From contig DIEU01000023.1 of the NCBI GenBank assembly GCA_002418775.1, forward strand, positions 1 through 20,364: 20,364 bases of DNA, read 5' to 3'. A program made the position numbers and the translations under genes. Of the stretch, positions 13,712-20,364 are shown in pieces. The notes below the pieces were generated by a model. The model was given only the letters and a program-made list of their open reading frames with translations. It did no database searches and had not been told where the DNA came from. The stretch's first letter is position 1; every line of letters starts with the position of its first letter. The DNA comes from Firmicutes bacterium UBA5766. Its GTDB lineage: Bacteria > Bacillota > Desulfotomaculia > Desulfotomaculales > Nap2-2B.

Positions 13712-16336
13712 ATGAATATTCACAGGAAATGTGAAATCAACAGACTATTGGCGATATTAATCTCAATAGCTATTTTAGTCACGGCAATACTGCCTTTATC
13801 ACCTTCATTATTTCAGGGAAACCTGGGATACGCATTTGCAGGTGATTCCTTTGATAACTTAGCCGTCAAGGCGGTCAGGAACATCTACAGCCTGCGCCAG
13901 GAAGGACTGGCGGTAGACGGAGGATATGGACATATTGGCGCCTATGACGCCTACATCTTAAGCCAGGCCGGCGCAGACGTAAGCAGTTGGGTATACCAGG
14001 GGTCAAGTTTAAAAGCCGGGATATTAAATCTGATCGACGAGACAATTTCTAAAGAAGAGACAGCGAACAAATCTCCGGCAAAACGTGTGGCGCAAGAATT
14101 CCAGGCGGCAAAGGCTTTCGGGGATAACAGAGCCGCTCAATTGCTGACTATCCTAAAAAACCGGCAGATTGCCGGCGGCAACGGTTCTTTCGACACCGGC
14201 CTTTATGGTATATACAGCAATATGCCTGCTTTTGAGGCCTTGGGACGTGCGGGAGATATTGCCGAGTTTGATACAGCGGGGGCCATCAGCTATATTTTAG
14301 AAAGCCAGGACCCTGATACAAAGGCCTGGCCTGCAGAAGATACACCCAATTATATTACAAACGACTTTATGACAACAACTCAGGCGATAAGGACATTAGC
14401 CTATCTTGAGCCTTTCGCCGGGGAAAAAACTGATGCTGTCCGGACAGCGATAGACGAGGCAAAAACCTGGCTACAGGACCGCCAGCAAGCTGACGGTAGT
14501 TTTCGGGATGAGGCAGGGTTTGATGACCCGCTAATCGATACGGCAGAAGCAATCCTGACCTTGGGCCGACTTGGTCTTGCTCCTGACGCGTGGATAACGG
14601 AAGGTAAAAGCCCTGCTGACTACATGAGGGATAATGCCCTTAATGAAGACGGTACTTTTGGGTCTTCCAGAAACCTGGCCGATGACATCTGGGCTCTGGA
14701 CGCCTATCTTGCGCTGGGCGGGAGCGTGCACCCGGAAACGGCGCTGGGAATAAAGGTGACACCGGAGGAAGCGGAGATCTCCGTGGACAGCACACAGCAG
14801 TGCATAGCCCAGGCCTCGCAGATGAACGGCGCCGTCAATGATGTTAGTTCAACAGCGGACTGGTCGGTCGACAACACCGGCATTGCTGTAGTGGATAATA
14901 AGGGGCTTGTCACCGGAGTAGCGGCGGGAAGCGCCAAAGTTACGGCTGTTTACCAGGATGTCTGTGGAACCGCCAATGTCACTGTGGAAGCTAACGGTAA
15001 TGGCGGAAGTCCGTCTCAGCAGTATACCATTGTTTCCGTAAAAGTAACAGGCAAATCAGGCAACACTTTATTTCCCAACACTACCGTGTTTCTTTCAGCC
15101 AATGATACCCACGGCGTAACCCCGGTGGGCGCTCTTGATAAAACCGGCTTGAGCTACAACTATGATTCTATTGATTATATTCACACTATCGCCGGGCAGG
15201 GTCCAGAGGGAATGAACGGCTGGATGTACAAAGTTAATGAAGTGATACCGGGAATTTCCGCTATTCAATATAAATTAAACGCCAACGATCAGGTTTTGTG
15301 GTACTACAGCTCATATACCGAAAATACTTCCGGCGGGGGCGGGGGTTCTGCCCTAATTCCTCCTCAAGAGAAAACAGGAGATGAAATCATCGGGGAAGCC
15401 CTGGAAAAGAATCAAGAAATCAAGATCAGCCTGCAAAACAGAAAAAATAACATGGTTGAGATAGCGTCAGAGAGCATTAATAAACTTAATGAACTGAAAA
15501 AAGAAATAACCCTGACCAGTAAGGGTTTAGAATTAAAATTTTCTTCAAACGTCCTTAATACGGAACAGCTAAAAGAGGCTTTCAGTGAAGGGAAAAGCAT
15601 AGTGCAATTGGGAGCCAGATATCTAACAGCTTCTGAAAAGCAGGTAATTCTGGACAAAGCGAAAATAGGCCAATCCAGCGGACTTTTTAACATTGGGAGC
15701 AATATCGCAGAACTCACCGCTCAAATTGCTAAAGAAAGCAGCGCCGGTGGAAAAGAAACTGTAACAATTAATAGTTTTAACGAACCCGTTCAAGTGATCC
15801 TTGATTTATCCGGCGCATCCTTGAAAGATGAAGATATTGCCAAACTGACAGCGCTTCGGTATGAAAAAGATGCCGCCGGGAATATAATTCCCGTAAAATT
15901 GGGCGGGAGTTATGACCCGGCGCCGAAAACATTTTCTTTTTATACCGGGAAGTTCAGCTGTTACGGAATCGTTAAAGCTGCGGACCTTGTAACAATGAGC
16001 ATGGGAATCAATATGACGGCCACAACTGTCAATGGAAAAGCTGGCTATACGGACGTTGCGCCGGTCCTGCTCAACAACCGGACTATGGTTCCATTGAGGA
16101 TCGTCGCTGAGAGTTTGGGAGCTGATGTTCAATGGCAAAAGAAGACCAGAACGGTTGAAATCAAGCTGGGAGACAAGTTAATGAGCCTTGTTGCAGATAA
16201 AACCGCGCCCGGCATGGATACTCCGGTTACAATTATGCAAGGACGGGCAATGGTTCCCATCAGCTTTGTATCTGAATCCTTTGGGGCAACTGTAACCTGG
16301 TTCCCTTCCACCCAAAGGATAGATATTGTCAAATGA
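13712..16336 (+). CDS. Secreted transcobalamin-like protein: alpha/alpha-toroid, Big_2, DUF4430 and stalk domains; candidate corrinoid-binding surface protein
   Basis: The 874-residue product has a signal peptide (1-43; cleavage near AFA|GD). Residues about 45-340 form a helical repeat region of the squalene-cyclase/transcobalamin toroid type, with repeated G-S/T-F turns (GGNGSFDTG, QADGSFRDE, NEDGTFGSS). A Big_2-like immunoglobulin domain follows (about 345-426), with Cys364 and Cys418 that could pair. A DUF4430 domain (about 437-533) ends GWMYKVNEVIPG...DQVLWYYS, the hallmark of this family, which resembles the C-terminal domain of intrinsic factor/transcobalamin. Then come a Gly-rich linker (541-545), a charged helical region, and a copper-amine-oxidase-N-like pair (about 765-874; NNRTMVPLRIVAESLG, GRAMVPISFVSESFG). 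The gene sits behind a cobalamin riboswitch, so a corrinoid role is strongly implied; binding itself is inferred. GGAGG lies 10 nt before the ATG. No transporter genes follow and no LPxTG motif is seen. Confidence 0.85.
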   Translation: MNIHRKCEINRLLAILISIAILVTAILPLSPSLFQGNLGYAFAGDSFDNLAVKAVRNIYSLRQEGLAVDGGYGHIGAYDAYILSQAGADVSSWVYQGSSLKAGILNLIDETISKEETANKSPAKRVAQEFQAAKAFGDNRAAQLLTILKNRQIAGGNGSFDTGLYGIYSNMPAFEALGRAGDIAEFDTAGAISYILESQDPDTKAWPAEDTPNYITNDFMTTTQAIRTLAYLEPFAGEKTDAVRTAIDEAKTWLQDRQQADGSFRDEAGFDDPLIDTAEAILTLGRLGLAPDAWITEGKSPADYMRDNALNEDGTFGSSRNLADDIWALDAYLALGGSVHPETALGIKVTPEEAEISVDSTQQCIAQASQMNGAVNDVSSTADWSVDNTGIAVVDNKGLVTGVAAGSAKVTAVYQDVCGTANVTVEANGNGGSPSQQYTIVSVKVTGKSGNTLFPNTTVFLSANDTHGVTPVGALDKTGLSYNYDSIDYIHTIAGQGPEGMNGWMYKVNEVIPGISAIQYKLNANDQVLWYYSSYTENTSGGGGGSALIPPQEKTGDEIIGEALEKNQEIKISLQNRKNNMVEIASESINKLNELKKEITLTSKGLELKFSSNVLNTEQLKEAFSEGKSIVQLGARYLTASEKQVILDKAKIGQSSGLFNIGSNIAELTAQIAKESSAGGKETVTINSFNEPVQVILDLSGASLKDEDIAKLTALRYEKDAAGNIIPVKLGGSYDPAPKTFSFYTGKFSCYGIVKAADLVTMSMGINMTATTVNGKAGYTDVAPVLLNNRTMVPLRIVAESLGADVQWQKKTRTVEIKLGDKLMSLVADKTAPGMDTPVTIMQGRAMVPISFVSESFGATVTWFPSTQRIDIVK

Positions 16337-16447
16337 GGTATAGTCTTAAAAAGCAAATGGACTAACCCAGGAAGAGTTCAGGGAACTTGATTTTTAGGCA
16401 CGATTTTTAATAACCCTTGAAAAACAATACAGAAAATAAACCTGTTT

Positions 16448-16483
16448 TTAAATCCCCCGAAGGATAACCTTCGGGGGATTTAA
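16448..16483. terminator. Bidirectional terminator between convergent genes
   Basis: TTAAATCCCCCGAAGG and CCTTCGGGGGATTTAA pair over 16 bp around an ATAA loop. It lies about 110 bp after the transcobalamin-like gene and 45 bp after the metallo-hydrolase gene, which converge here. U-runs are short on both strands. Confidence 0.8.
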
Positions 16484-16528
16484 GCTTAAGCTCCCTGTGT
16501 CCGCCAGGCTGCTTTAATATTTTTCAGA

Positions 16529-17764
16529 CTAACATTTTATTGTAATAATAGAAAAGGTCTTTCCATCCGTCGAAACGACAATTGTACCGTTAAGATCTGC
16601 ACGATAGATCTTAACCCCTGCGTCTTTTAGCCTATCCAGGATTTCCCGACTGGGGTTTCCGTACGGGTTACCGGCACCCACACTGATTACGGCAATCTCA
16701 GGTTTTACTTTACTCAATAACTGGTCCGTAGTCGAAGTATCACTTCCATGGTTGCCGACTTTTAGGAATTCAGCAGACAATTCACCTGTTAAAGATTTCT
16801 CCCGGGACTCTTGAGCATCTCCATCGAATAAAAACTCTATATCACCGGTATCCAACCTGCAGACTACAGAACTATCATTTATTTCCTCCCATGAACCAAC
16901 TGCAGTCAATATCTTTAAAGAATTGGGACCAAAACTAAAGGACTGCTTATTATTACTATTCCAGATTGCATTTTCAGCTTTAACTTTTTCTTGATAAAGT
17001 ATAAAGGTATTTGTATCTGCCTGGCGTCCGCTGTCAATAATCTTTTCTATCTTAAAAGCATCTAAAACAGCAGGGATTCCGCCGATATGGTCTTCATGAG
17101 GGTGGGTAGCAATAAGAAGTTCGATATCATCGACACCCTGGTTTTTCAAATAGTTAACTACTTGTGGACCATCCTCTTTATTTCCTGCATCAATTAAAAT
17201 ATCTGTTTCCGATGGTAAGTCTATATAAATTGCGTCAGCTTGTCCTACATCGATAAAATGAACTTTAACCATTTCAGCAAGAGAACTGTCGGTAATAGTT
17301 ATAATCTGTGTAACGGGGTCATACTGCACTTTACAGCCCAGTGATTCACTAACAAACCTGAGTGGAACCATAGTCCTGCCTTTAATGATCAGCGCCGGCG
17401 CTTCAATAGTTACCTGTACACCGTTGCGGTATACTTTTCCACCGATTACCAATACTATTTCTGTGTCACTTCTTGTTGCAGTTATAGTTTGTGTCGCTTC
17501 ATCCCATTTAACTTCAGCATCCAGCGCCTGAAATATTGCTCTTAAGGGGACTAAAGTCCGTCCGTTTAAAGTAATAGGCTGTACATCAAAGTATACTGTA
17601 TTACTGTTAACTATTACTTTTGGAGCCGCATAAGTTAAGACAGGTAAAAAAAGAATAAAAAGAAATACCATAAGAGAAACGGTCTTTTTAACTGCGGCTA
17701 TTTTATCAACCAATGCAAATTTTCTTTTAACGAAGTCCCTCAATATAAATCCGAATTTTTGCAT
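16529..17764 (-). CDS. Secreted metallo-beta-lactamase-fold hydrolase (ComEC C-terminal type) with N-terminal stalk domain
   Basis: 411 residues from the ATG at 17764, which follows AAAGGAGGG at ideal spacing; longer upstream starts lack one. A hydrophobic export signal (KKTVSLMVFLFILFLPVLTYA, cleavage near residue 46) follows a basic N-terminus. Two copper-amine-oxidase-N-like repeats come next (about 48-160; LNGRTLVPLRAIFQALDAEV and KGRTMVPLRFVSESLGCKV). The hydrolase domain (about 165-411) is of the kind found at the ComEC C-terminus: VKVHFIDVGQADAIYIDLP, the metal motif HPHEDH (221-226), VGNHGSD and a final SVGAGNPYGNPS. The substrate is unknown; an extracellular or cell-wall-associated phosphoesterase or nuclease is plausible. 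The N-terminal half and upstream DNA are a near copy of the cyclophilin gene at 18053-19168. Confidence 0.92.
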   Translation of the reverse strand: MQKFGFILRDFVKRKFALVDKIAAVKKTVSLMVFLFILFLPVLTYAAPKVIVNSNTVYFDVQPITLNGRTLVPLRAIFQALDAEVKWDEATQTITATRSDTEIVLVIGGKVYRNGVQVTIEAPALIIKGRTMVPLRFVSESLGCKVQYDPVTQIITITDSSLAEMVKVHFIDVGQADAIYIDLPSETDILIDAGNKEDGPQVVNYLKNQGVDDIELLIATHPHEDHIGGIPAVLDAFKIEKIIDSGRQADTNTFILYQEKVKAENAIWNSNNKQSFSFGPNSLKILTAVGSWEEINDSSVVCRLDTGDIEFLFDGDAQESREKSLTGELSAEFLKVGNHGSDTSTTDQLLSKVKPEIAVISVGAGNPYGNPSREILDRLKDAGVKIYRADLNGTIVVSTDGKTFSIITIKC

Positions 17765-17904
17765 AATACCCTCCTTTAGATTACTGCTTAAGAAACTGTT
17801 CCCACCTCCAATAATAATATTCACCGTTGTCTAATCCCCATCTGGTCAGCTTATATTGTTATTGATGCTTAAAATTCAACATTATATGCCAAATTCCCTT
17901 TTTC
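17272..17904 (-). repeat. Duplicated segment, copy A
   Basis: About 633 bp covering the upstream region, signal peptide and stalk domains of the metallo-hydrolase gene. It matches copy B (18676-19308) with the start codon at the same offset. Similarity stops abruptly at TTTCAGCAAGAGAACTGTC, exactly where the catalytic domains diverge. The upstream 17811-17888 block is identical in both copies over 78 bp. Confidence 0.9.
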
Positions 17905-17986
17905 AATAACAGTATTTTTAAGATTAATAACTTGCATTTCTCTTTTCTATATTTCTTTTGAAGAAAGATGTATGTTATTCGCGATC

Positions 17987-18020
17987 AAAAAAGGGTCCCG
18001 AGATAGCCAGGGACCCTTTT
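17987..18020 (-). terminator. Rho-independent terminator of the cyclophilin gene
   Basis: On the minus strand AAAAGGGTCCC and GGGACCCTTTT pair over 11 bp around a 12-nt loop and run into TTTTTT. It lies about 33 bp after the cyclophilin stop and separates that gene from the downstream metallo-hydrolase unit. Confidence 0.9.
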
Positions 18021-18028
18021 GCAGATAC

Positions 18029-18064
18029 AATTCTTTACTCCTGTTTAATTCTTTACTCCTGTTT
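18029..18064. repeat. Perfect 18-bp tandem duplication over the cyclophilin stop codon
   Basis: AATTCTTTACTCCTGTTT occurs twice in a row (18029-18046, 18047-18064). The first copy in transcription order contains the last codons and the stop; the second repeats them in the 3' untranslated region. Confidence 0.95.
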
Positions 18065-19168
18065 TGTGACTTCAATTTGGATTATCTTTACATCCTGTGC
18101 AGGTTTTCCATTAGCATCTGTTGCAACAGCAGCTATTTGATCGACAACATCCATTCCTTCAAAAACCTGTCCAAATACAGTATGGTGGTTATCAAGCCAT
18201 GGCGTTCCACCGTTTCTTACGTAGCTTTCAATAAGCGCCTGATTAAAACCATTCTGACGCATCCATAACTGGAGGTTATTTTCAACCGTTTTTTTCTGTA
18301 CGATAAAGAATTGGCTTCCGTTTGTATCGGGCCCGCTGTTGGCCATGGAAAGCGCGCCCCTGTAATTGTGCAGATTATCGCTGAATTCATCTTCAAAAGG
18401 TTTTTCCCAGATACTCTGGCCTCCCGTGCCGTTTCCCAACGGGTCGCCGCCCTGAATCATAAAATCGTTAATTATTCTGTGAAAAGTTAAGCCGTTATAG
18501 TATCCTGAAGTTGCCAGACTGGTGAAGTTTTCTACGGCTTTGGGCGCCTCTTTTGGAAAAAACTTAACTTTTATAGCGCCCATTGTAGTTGTAATAATGG
18601 CAACAGTATCGCCTTTTTCAGGGGGGGCCAACTGGTACTGGTCCGGTTTTATTTGATTTTTAGCGCCTGCTTCTGTTTCAGCAAGAGAACTGTCGGTGAT
18701 ACTTATAATCTGTGCAGCAGGGTCAAATCCAACTATACAACCAAGCGCCTCACTGACAAACCTGAGCGGAACCATAGTCCTGCCATTAATGATCAGCGCC
18801 GGCGCTTCAATAGCTGCCTGTACACCGTTGCAGTATACTTTCCCACCGATTACCAATACTATTTCTGTGTCACCTCTTGTTGCAGTTATAGTTTGTATCG
18901 CTTCATCCCATTTAACTTCAGCATCCAACGCCTGAAATATTGCTCTTAAGGGGACTAAGGTCCGTCCGTTTAAAATAATAGGCGGAACATCAAAATTTAT
19001 CGTATTACTGTTAACTATCACCTTTGGAGCTGCATAAGTTAAGGCAGGTAAAAAAAGAACAAAAAGGAATACCATAAGAGAAATAGTCTTTTTAACTACA
19101 ACCATTTTATCAACCAATGTAAATTTTCTTTTAATGAAGTCCCTCAATGTAAATTCGGAGTTTTGCAT
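18053..19168 (-). CDS. Secreted cyclophilin-type peptidyl-prolyl isomerase with N-terminal stalk domain
   Basis: Probably helps fold exported proteins. 371 residues from the ATG at 19168, which follows AAAGGGGG. The N-terminal 175 residues (signal peptide ending LPALTYA, then two copper-amine-oxidase-N-like repeats) are nearly the same as in the metallo-hydrolase gene downstream. The cyclophilin domain (about 185-371) contains TTMGAIKVKFFPKEAPKAVENF, catalytic FHRIINDFMIQGGDP, LSMANSGPDTNGSQFFI and HTVFGQVFEGMDVVDQI; all key residues of bacterial cyclophilins are present. It has its own terminator. Base composition looks more A/T-rich than the lysS-selD region. A parvulin is excluded by the motif set. 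Confidence 0.94.
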   Translation of the reverse strand: MQNSEFTLRDFIKRKFTLVDKMVVVKKTISLMVFLFVLFLPALTYAAPKVIVNSNTINFDVPPIILNGRTLVPLRAIFQALDAEVKWDEAIQTITATRGDTEIVLVIGGKVYCNGVQAAIEAPALIINGRTMVPLRFVSEALGCIVGFDPAAQIISITDSSLAETEAGAKNQIKPDQYQLAPPEKGDTVAIITTTMGAIKVKFFPKEAPKAVENFTSLATSGYYNGLTFHRIINDFMIQGGDPLGNGTGGQSIWEKPFEDEFSDNLHNYRGALSMANSGPDTNGSQFFIVQKKTVENNLQLWMRQNGFNQALIESYVRNGGTPWLDNHHTVFGQVFEGMDVVDQIAAVATDANGKPAQDVKIIQIEVTKQE

Positions 19169-19308
19169 ATTATCCCCCTTTAGATTACTGCTTGAAAAAC
19201 TATTCCCCATCCCCGATAATAATATTCACCGTTGTCTAATCCCCATCTGGTCAGCTTATATTGTTATTGATGCTTAAAATTCAACATTATATGTAAAATT
19301 CCTTTTTC
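18676..19308 (-). repeat. Duplicated segment, copy B
   Basis: Partner of copy A at 17272-17904 on the same strand, about 1.4 kb away. It covers promoter region, signal peptide and stalk domains of the cyclophilin gene. The identical 78-bp upstream block is at 19216-19293. The coding part has diverged visibly (roughly one residue in seven). Confidence 0.9.
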
Positions 19309-19553
19309 TGTATTTTGTTTTTCTATATTTCTTCAGCAATAGTATATTTAAGGGAGATATTAAGGAACGCTGTTACCCAACGCCTTGCCGTATCGGCGCT
19401 GTATAACGCCAAAAAAAGAATCCCTTTTCCTTAAATTTGGTTTAATACACGGCGGACTCTTGGTGTTTAGGCCGTCATTCTTCTTAATTCTCAGGTCTCT
19501 TTATTGACTGATGGTTCCGTATATGATACCATATACTAGGGAGTTGGTATTAA
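19169..19553. other. Intergenic region between the cyclophilin gene and hicA
   Basis: About 385 bp. The left 140 bp are the conserved upstream part of duplicated copy B. A TATAAT on the minus strand occurs in the last bases of the identical block, and a TTGAAT followed by TATAAG 18 bp on is a second possible promoter; neither is certain. The middle (about 19370-19480) has short G/C-rich repeats such as GGCG/CGCC and ACGGC/GCCGT that could fold, but no recognised RNA. The right end carries the hic operator-like palindrome. No gene is seen. Confidence 0.5.
19519..19536. promoter_or_regulatory. Palindrome upstream of hicA (candidate HicB operator)
   Basis: GTATAT and ATATAC flank GATACC, an 18-bp near-palindrome 17 bp before the hicA start. 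It overlaps the likely -10 region (TTGACT at 19504-19509, TATACT at 19532-19537). HicB antitoxins with a DNA-binding C-terminus repress their own promoter, so this is a reasonable operator. No binding motif is known for this one. Confidence 0.45.
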
Positions 19554-19808
19554 ATGACTCGGGGGAATAAGCTATACGACCGGATAGTTAATAACCCCAA
19601 AAACGTAAATTTCGAAGATTTAGATAAACTACTTAAAAAGAACGGCTTTACTCGAAGACAACCGTCAGGAGGCTCCAGTCATTACATTTATTATCATCCG
19701 GAACTTCCTCCCGGAGATAAGCTGTCTATTCCTAAAGCCAAACCTGTCAAAGCTATTTACGTTAAGGAAGCTATTAACTTAATCAAAAAAATACAGGAGG
19801 AAAGGTAA
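19554..19808 (+). CDS. hicA: HicA-family mRNA interferase toxin
   Basis: Toxin of a type II toxin-antitoxin pair; HicA proteins have a double-stranded-RNA-binding fold and cleave mRNA. 84 residues. The fold signature is FEDLDKLLKKNGFTRRQPSGGSSHYIYYHPE, with the catalytic histidine at H43, then LSIPKAKPVKAIYVKEAINLI. AGGGAG precedes the ATG by about 10 nt. It is followed after 2 bp by hicB, toxin first, as is usual for this family. It is slightly longer than the 60-70 residue HicA core. Confidence 0.93.
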   Translation: MTRGNKLYDRIVNNPKNVNFEDLDKLLKKNGFTRRQPSGGSSHYIYYHPELPPGDKLSIPKAKPVKAIYVKEAINLIKKIQEER

Positions 19809-19810
19809 AG

Positions 19811-20224
19811 ATGAAAAGTATTGAGTACTACCTTAACTTACCGTATGAAATAAAAATGAGAAGACTTACCGAAGATGAAGGAGGAGGTTGGTTAGCCGCT
19901 ATTCCCGATCTTCCTGGTTGTATGTCTGACGGGGAAACACCAGAGGAAGCCCTGATTAACGTGGAGGATGCAAAAAAATGCTGGATAGAGACCTGTCTGG
20001 AGATAGGCCACCCTATACCGGAACCAATAACGAACGAATATTCCGGACAACTTCGGATTAGGATTCCAAAATCTCTCCATAGAAGTCTTACAGAGAGAGC
20101 AAAAGAGGAAAACATCAGCCTTAACCAGTTGATAGTTTACAGATTATCACAGGGAGCTAATCTTAAGCCTAGTGGTAAAGATACTATTATTAAAGAACAT
20201 ATTAGAACTCGTATTAAAAGGTAG
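19811..20224 (+). CDS. hicB: HicB-family antitoxin with ribbon-helix-helix DNA-binding domain
   Basis: Neutralises HicA and probably represses the operon. 137 residues. The N-terminal partial RNase H-like HicB domain contains EGGGWLAAIPDLPGCMSDG and TPEEALINVEDAKKCWIE. The C-terminal part QLRIRIPKSLHRSLTERAK plus NISLNQLIVYRL is a ribbon-helix-helix. The strong ribosome site AGGAGGAAAGG lies in the end of hicA. The acidic pocket and length fit HicB. The pair abuts a tRNA-Leu gene. Confidence 0.93.
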   Translation: MKSIEYYLNLPYEIKMRRLTEDEGGGWLAAIPDLPGCMSDGETPEEALINVEDAKKCWIETCLEIGHPIPEPITNEYSGQLRIRIPKSLHRSLTERAKEENISLNQLIVYRLSQGANLKPSGKDTIIKEHIRTRIKR

Positions 20225-20295
20225 CGTGCCGAGATATACGGATGATGTATCAAATCCGTGCCACCGGTAGCATAAGCGAGATAAGCGAAGAAAGG

Positions 20296-20328
20296 AAAAA
20301 AAATCAGAGCCGCCAAGTTCGACGACTC
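20296..20328 (-). terminator. Rho-independent terminator of the tRNA-Leu gene
   Basis: On the minus strand GAGTCGTC pairs with GGCGGCTC (8 pairs with G-U) around GAACTT and is followed, after TGA, by eight T bases. It starts 7 bp after the tRNA 3' end. Confidence 0.85.
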
Positions 20329-20334
20329 GGGTAG

Positions 20335-20364
20335 TGGTGCCGGAGACCGGACTTGAACCGGTAC
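20335..20364 (-). tRNA. tRNA-Leu, 3' end (partial)
   Basis: On the minus strand ACCGG-TTCAAGT-CCGGT forms a perfect T arm, followed by the acceptor strand CTCCGGC, discriminator A and encoded CCA (20335-20337). The implied 5' acceptor strand GCCGGAG is typical of bacterial tRNA-Leu. The anticodon is outside the window, so the isotype is inferred. tRNA-Sec and tRNA-Ser acceptor ends look different. Confidence 0.8.

Noticed and set aside
17272..19308. Insertion sequence or transposon causing the duplication
   Set aside because: No transposase, terminal inverted repeats or target-site duplication could be seen; the repeats are gene parts in direct orientation.
20335..20364. tRNA-Sec, tempting because of the Sec-containing SelD
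   Set aside because: The acceptor strand CTCCGGC and T arm fit tRNA-Leu; the long acceptor stem of tRNA-Sec is not supported by what is visible.

Overview
The window looks like a chromosomal segment of a low-to-mid GC, Gram-positive anaerobe of the Clostridia (Firmicutes), most likely a Peptococcaceae/Pelotomaculum-Desulfotomaculum type organism. The grounds are consensus sigma-A promoters and strong Shine-Dalgarno sites, the Bacillus-like synteny coaX/dusB/lysS/rRNA, a Spo0F-like response regulator, several secreted proteins with copper-amine-oxidase-N-like (stalk) domains, a cobalamin riboswitch, and a selenophosphate synthetase that itself reads UGA as selenocysteine. The genus is inferred, not proven.

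Left part (1-6579), all on the minus strand: the 5' end of a 16S rRNA gene with a leader and two tandem TTGACA-type rrn promoters; lysS and greA behind their own perfect consensus promoter; then a tight cluster cobO-birA-coaX-dusB with overlapping or nearly touching genes (cofactor metabolism: corrinoid adenosylation, biotin ligase, pantothenate kinase, tRNA dihydrouridine synthase). A 290-bp open extension upstream of cobO is unexplained.

Middle (6504-13188): trxA with a perfect sigma-A promoter and terminator; a 90-residue winged-helix-like protein preceded by an inverted repeat; rarA (AAA+ recombination factor); convergent selD, whose real start lies upstream of an in-frame UGA at 9806-9808 (Sec15) followed by a candidate bacterial SECIS hairpin; a secreted SIMPL-domain protein; an amidohydrolase of the YtcJ type; and a Spo0F-like single-domain response regulator.

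Right part (13236-20364): a cobalamin riboswitch with a downstream hairpin controls a large secreted protein. It joins an alpha/alpha-toroid domain to a DUF4430 domain, the same two-part architecture as animal intrinsic factor/transcobalamin, followed by a copper-amine-oxidase-N-like stalk. I regard it as a candidate bacterial surface corrinoid-capture protein and the most interesting item here. Next come two minus-strand secreted proteins produced by a duplication of about 633 bp. They share promoter region, signal peptide and stalk domains but carry different catalytic C-termini (a metallo-beta-lactamase-fold hydrolase and a cyclophilin). A hicAB toxin-antitoxin pair and the 3' end of a tRNA-Leu gene with its terminator close the window.

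Corrinoids recur (cobO, cobalamin riboswitch, transcobalamin-like protein) and so does selenium (Sec-SelD), which fits a corrinoid- and selenoprotein-dependent anaerobic metabolism. The other members of those pathways are outside the window.
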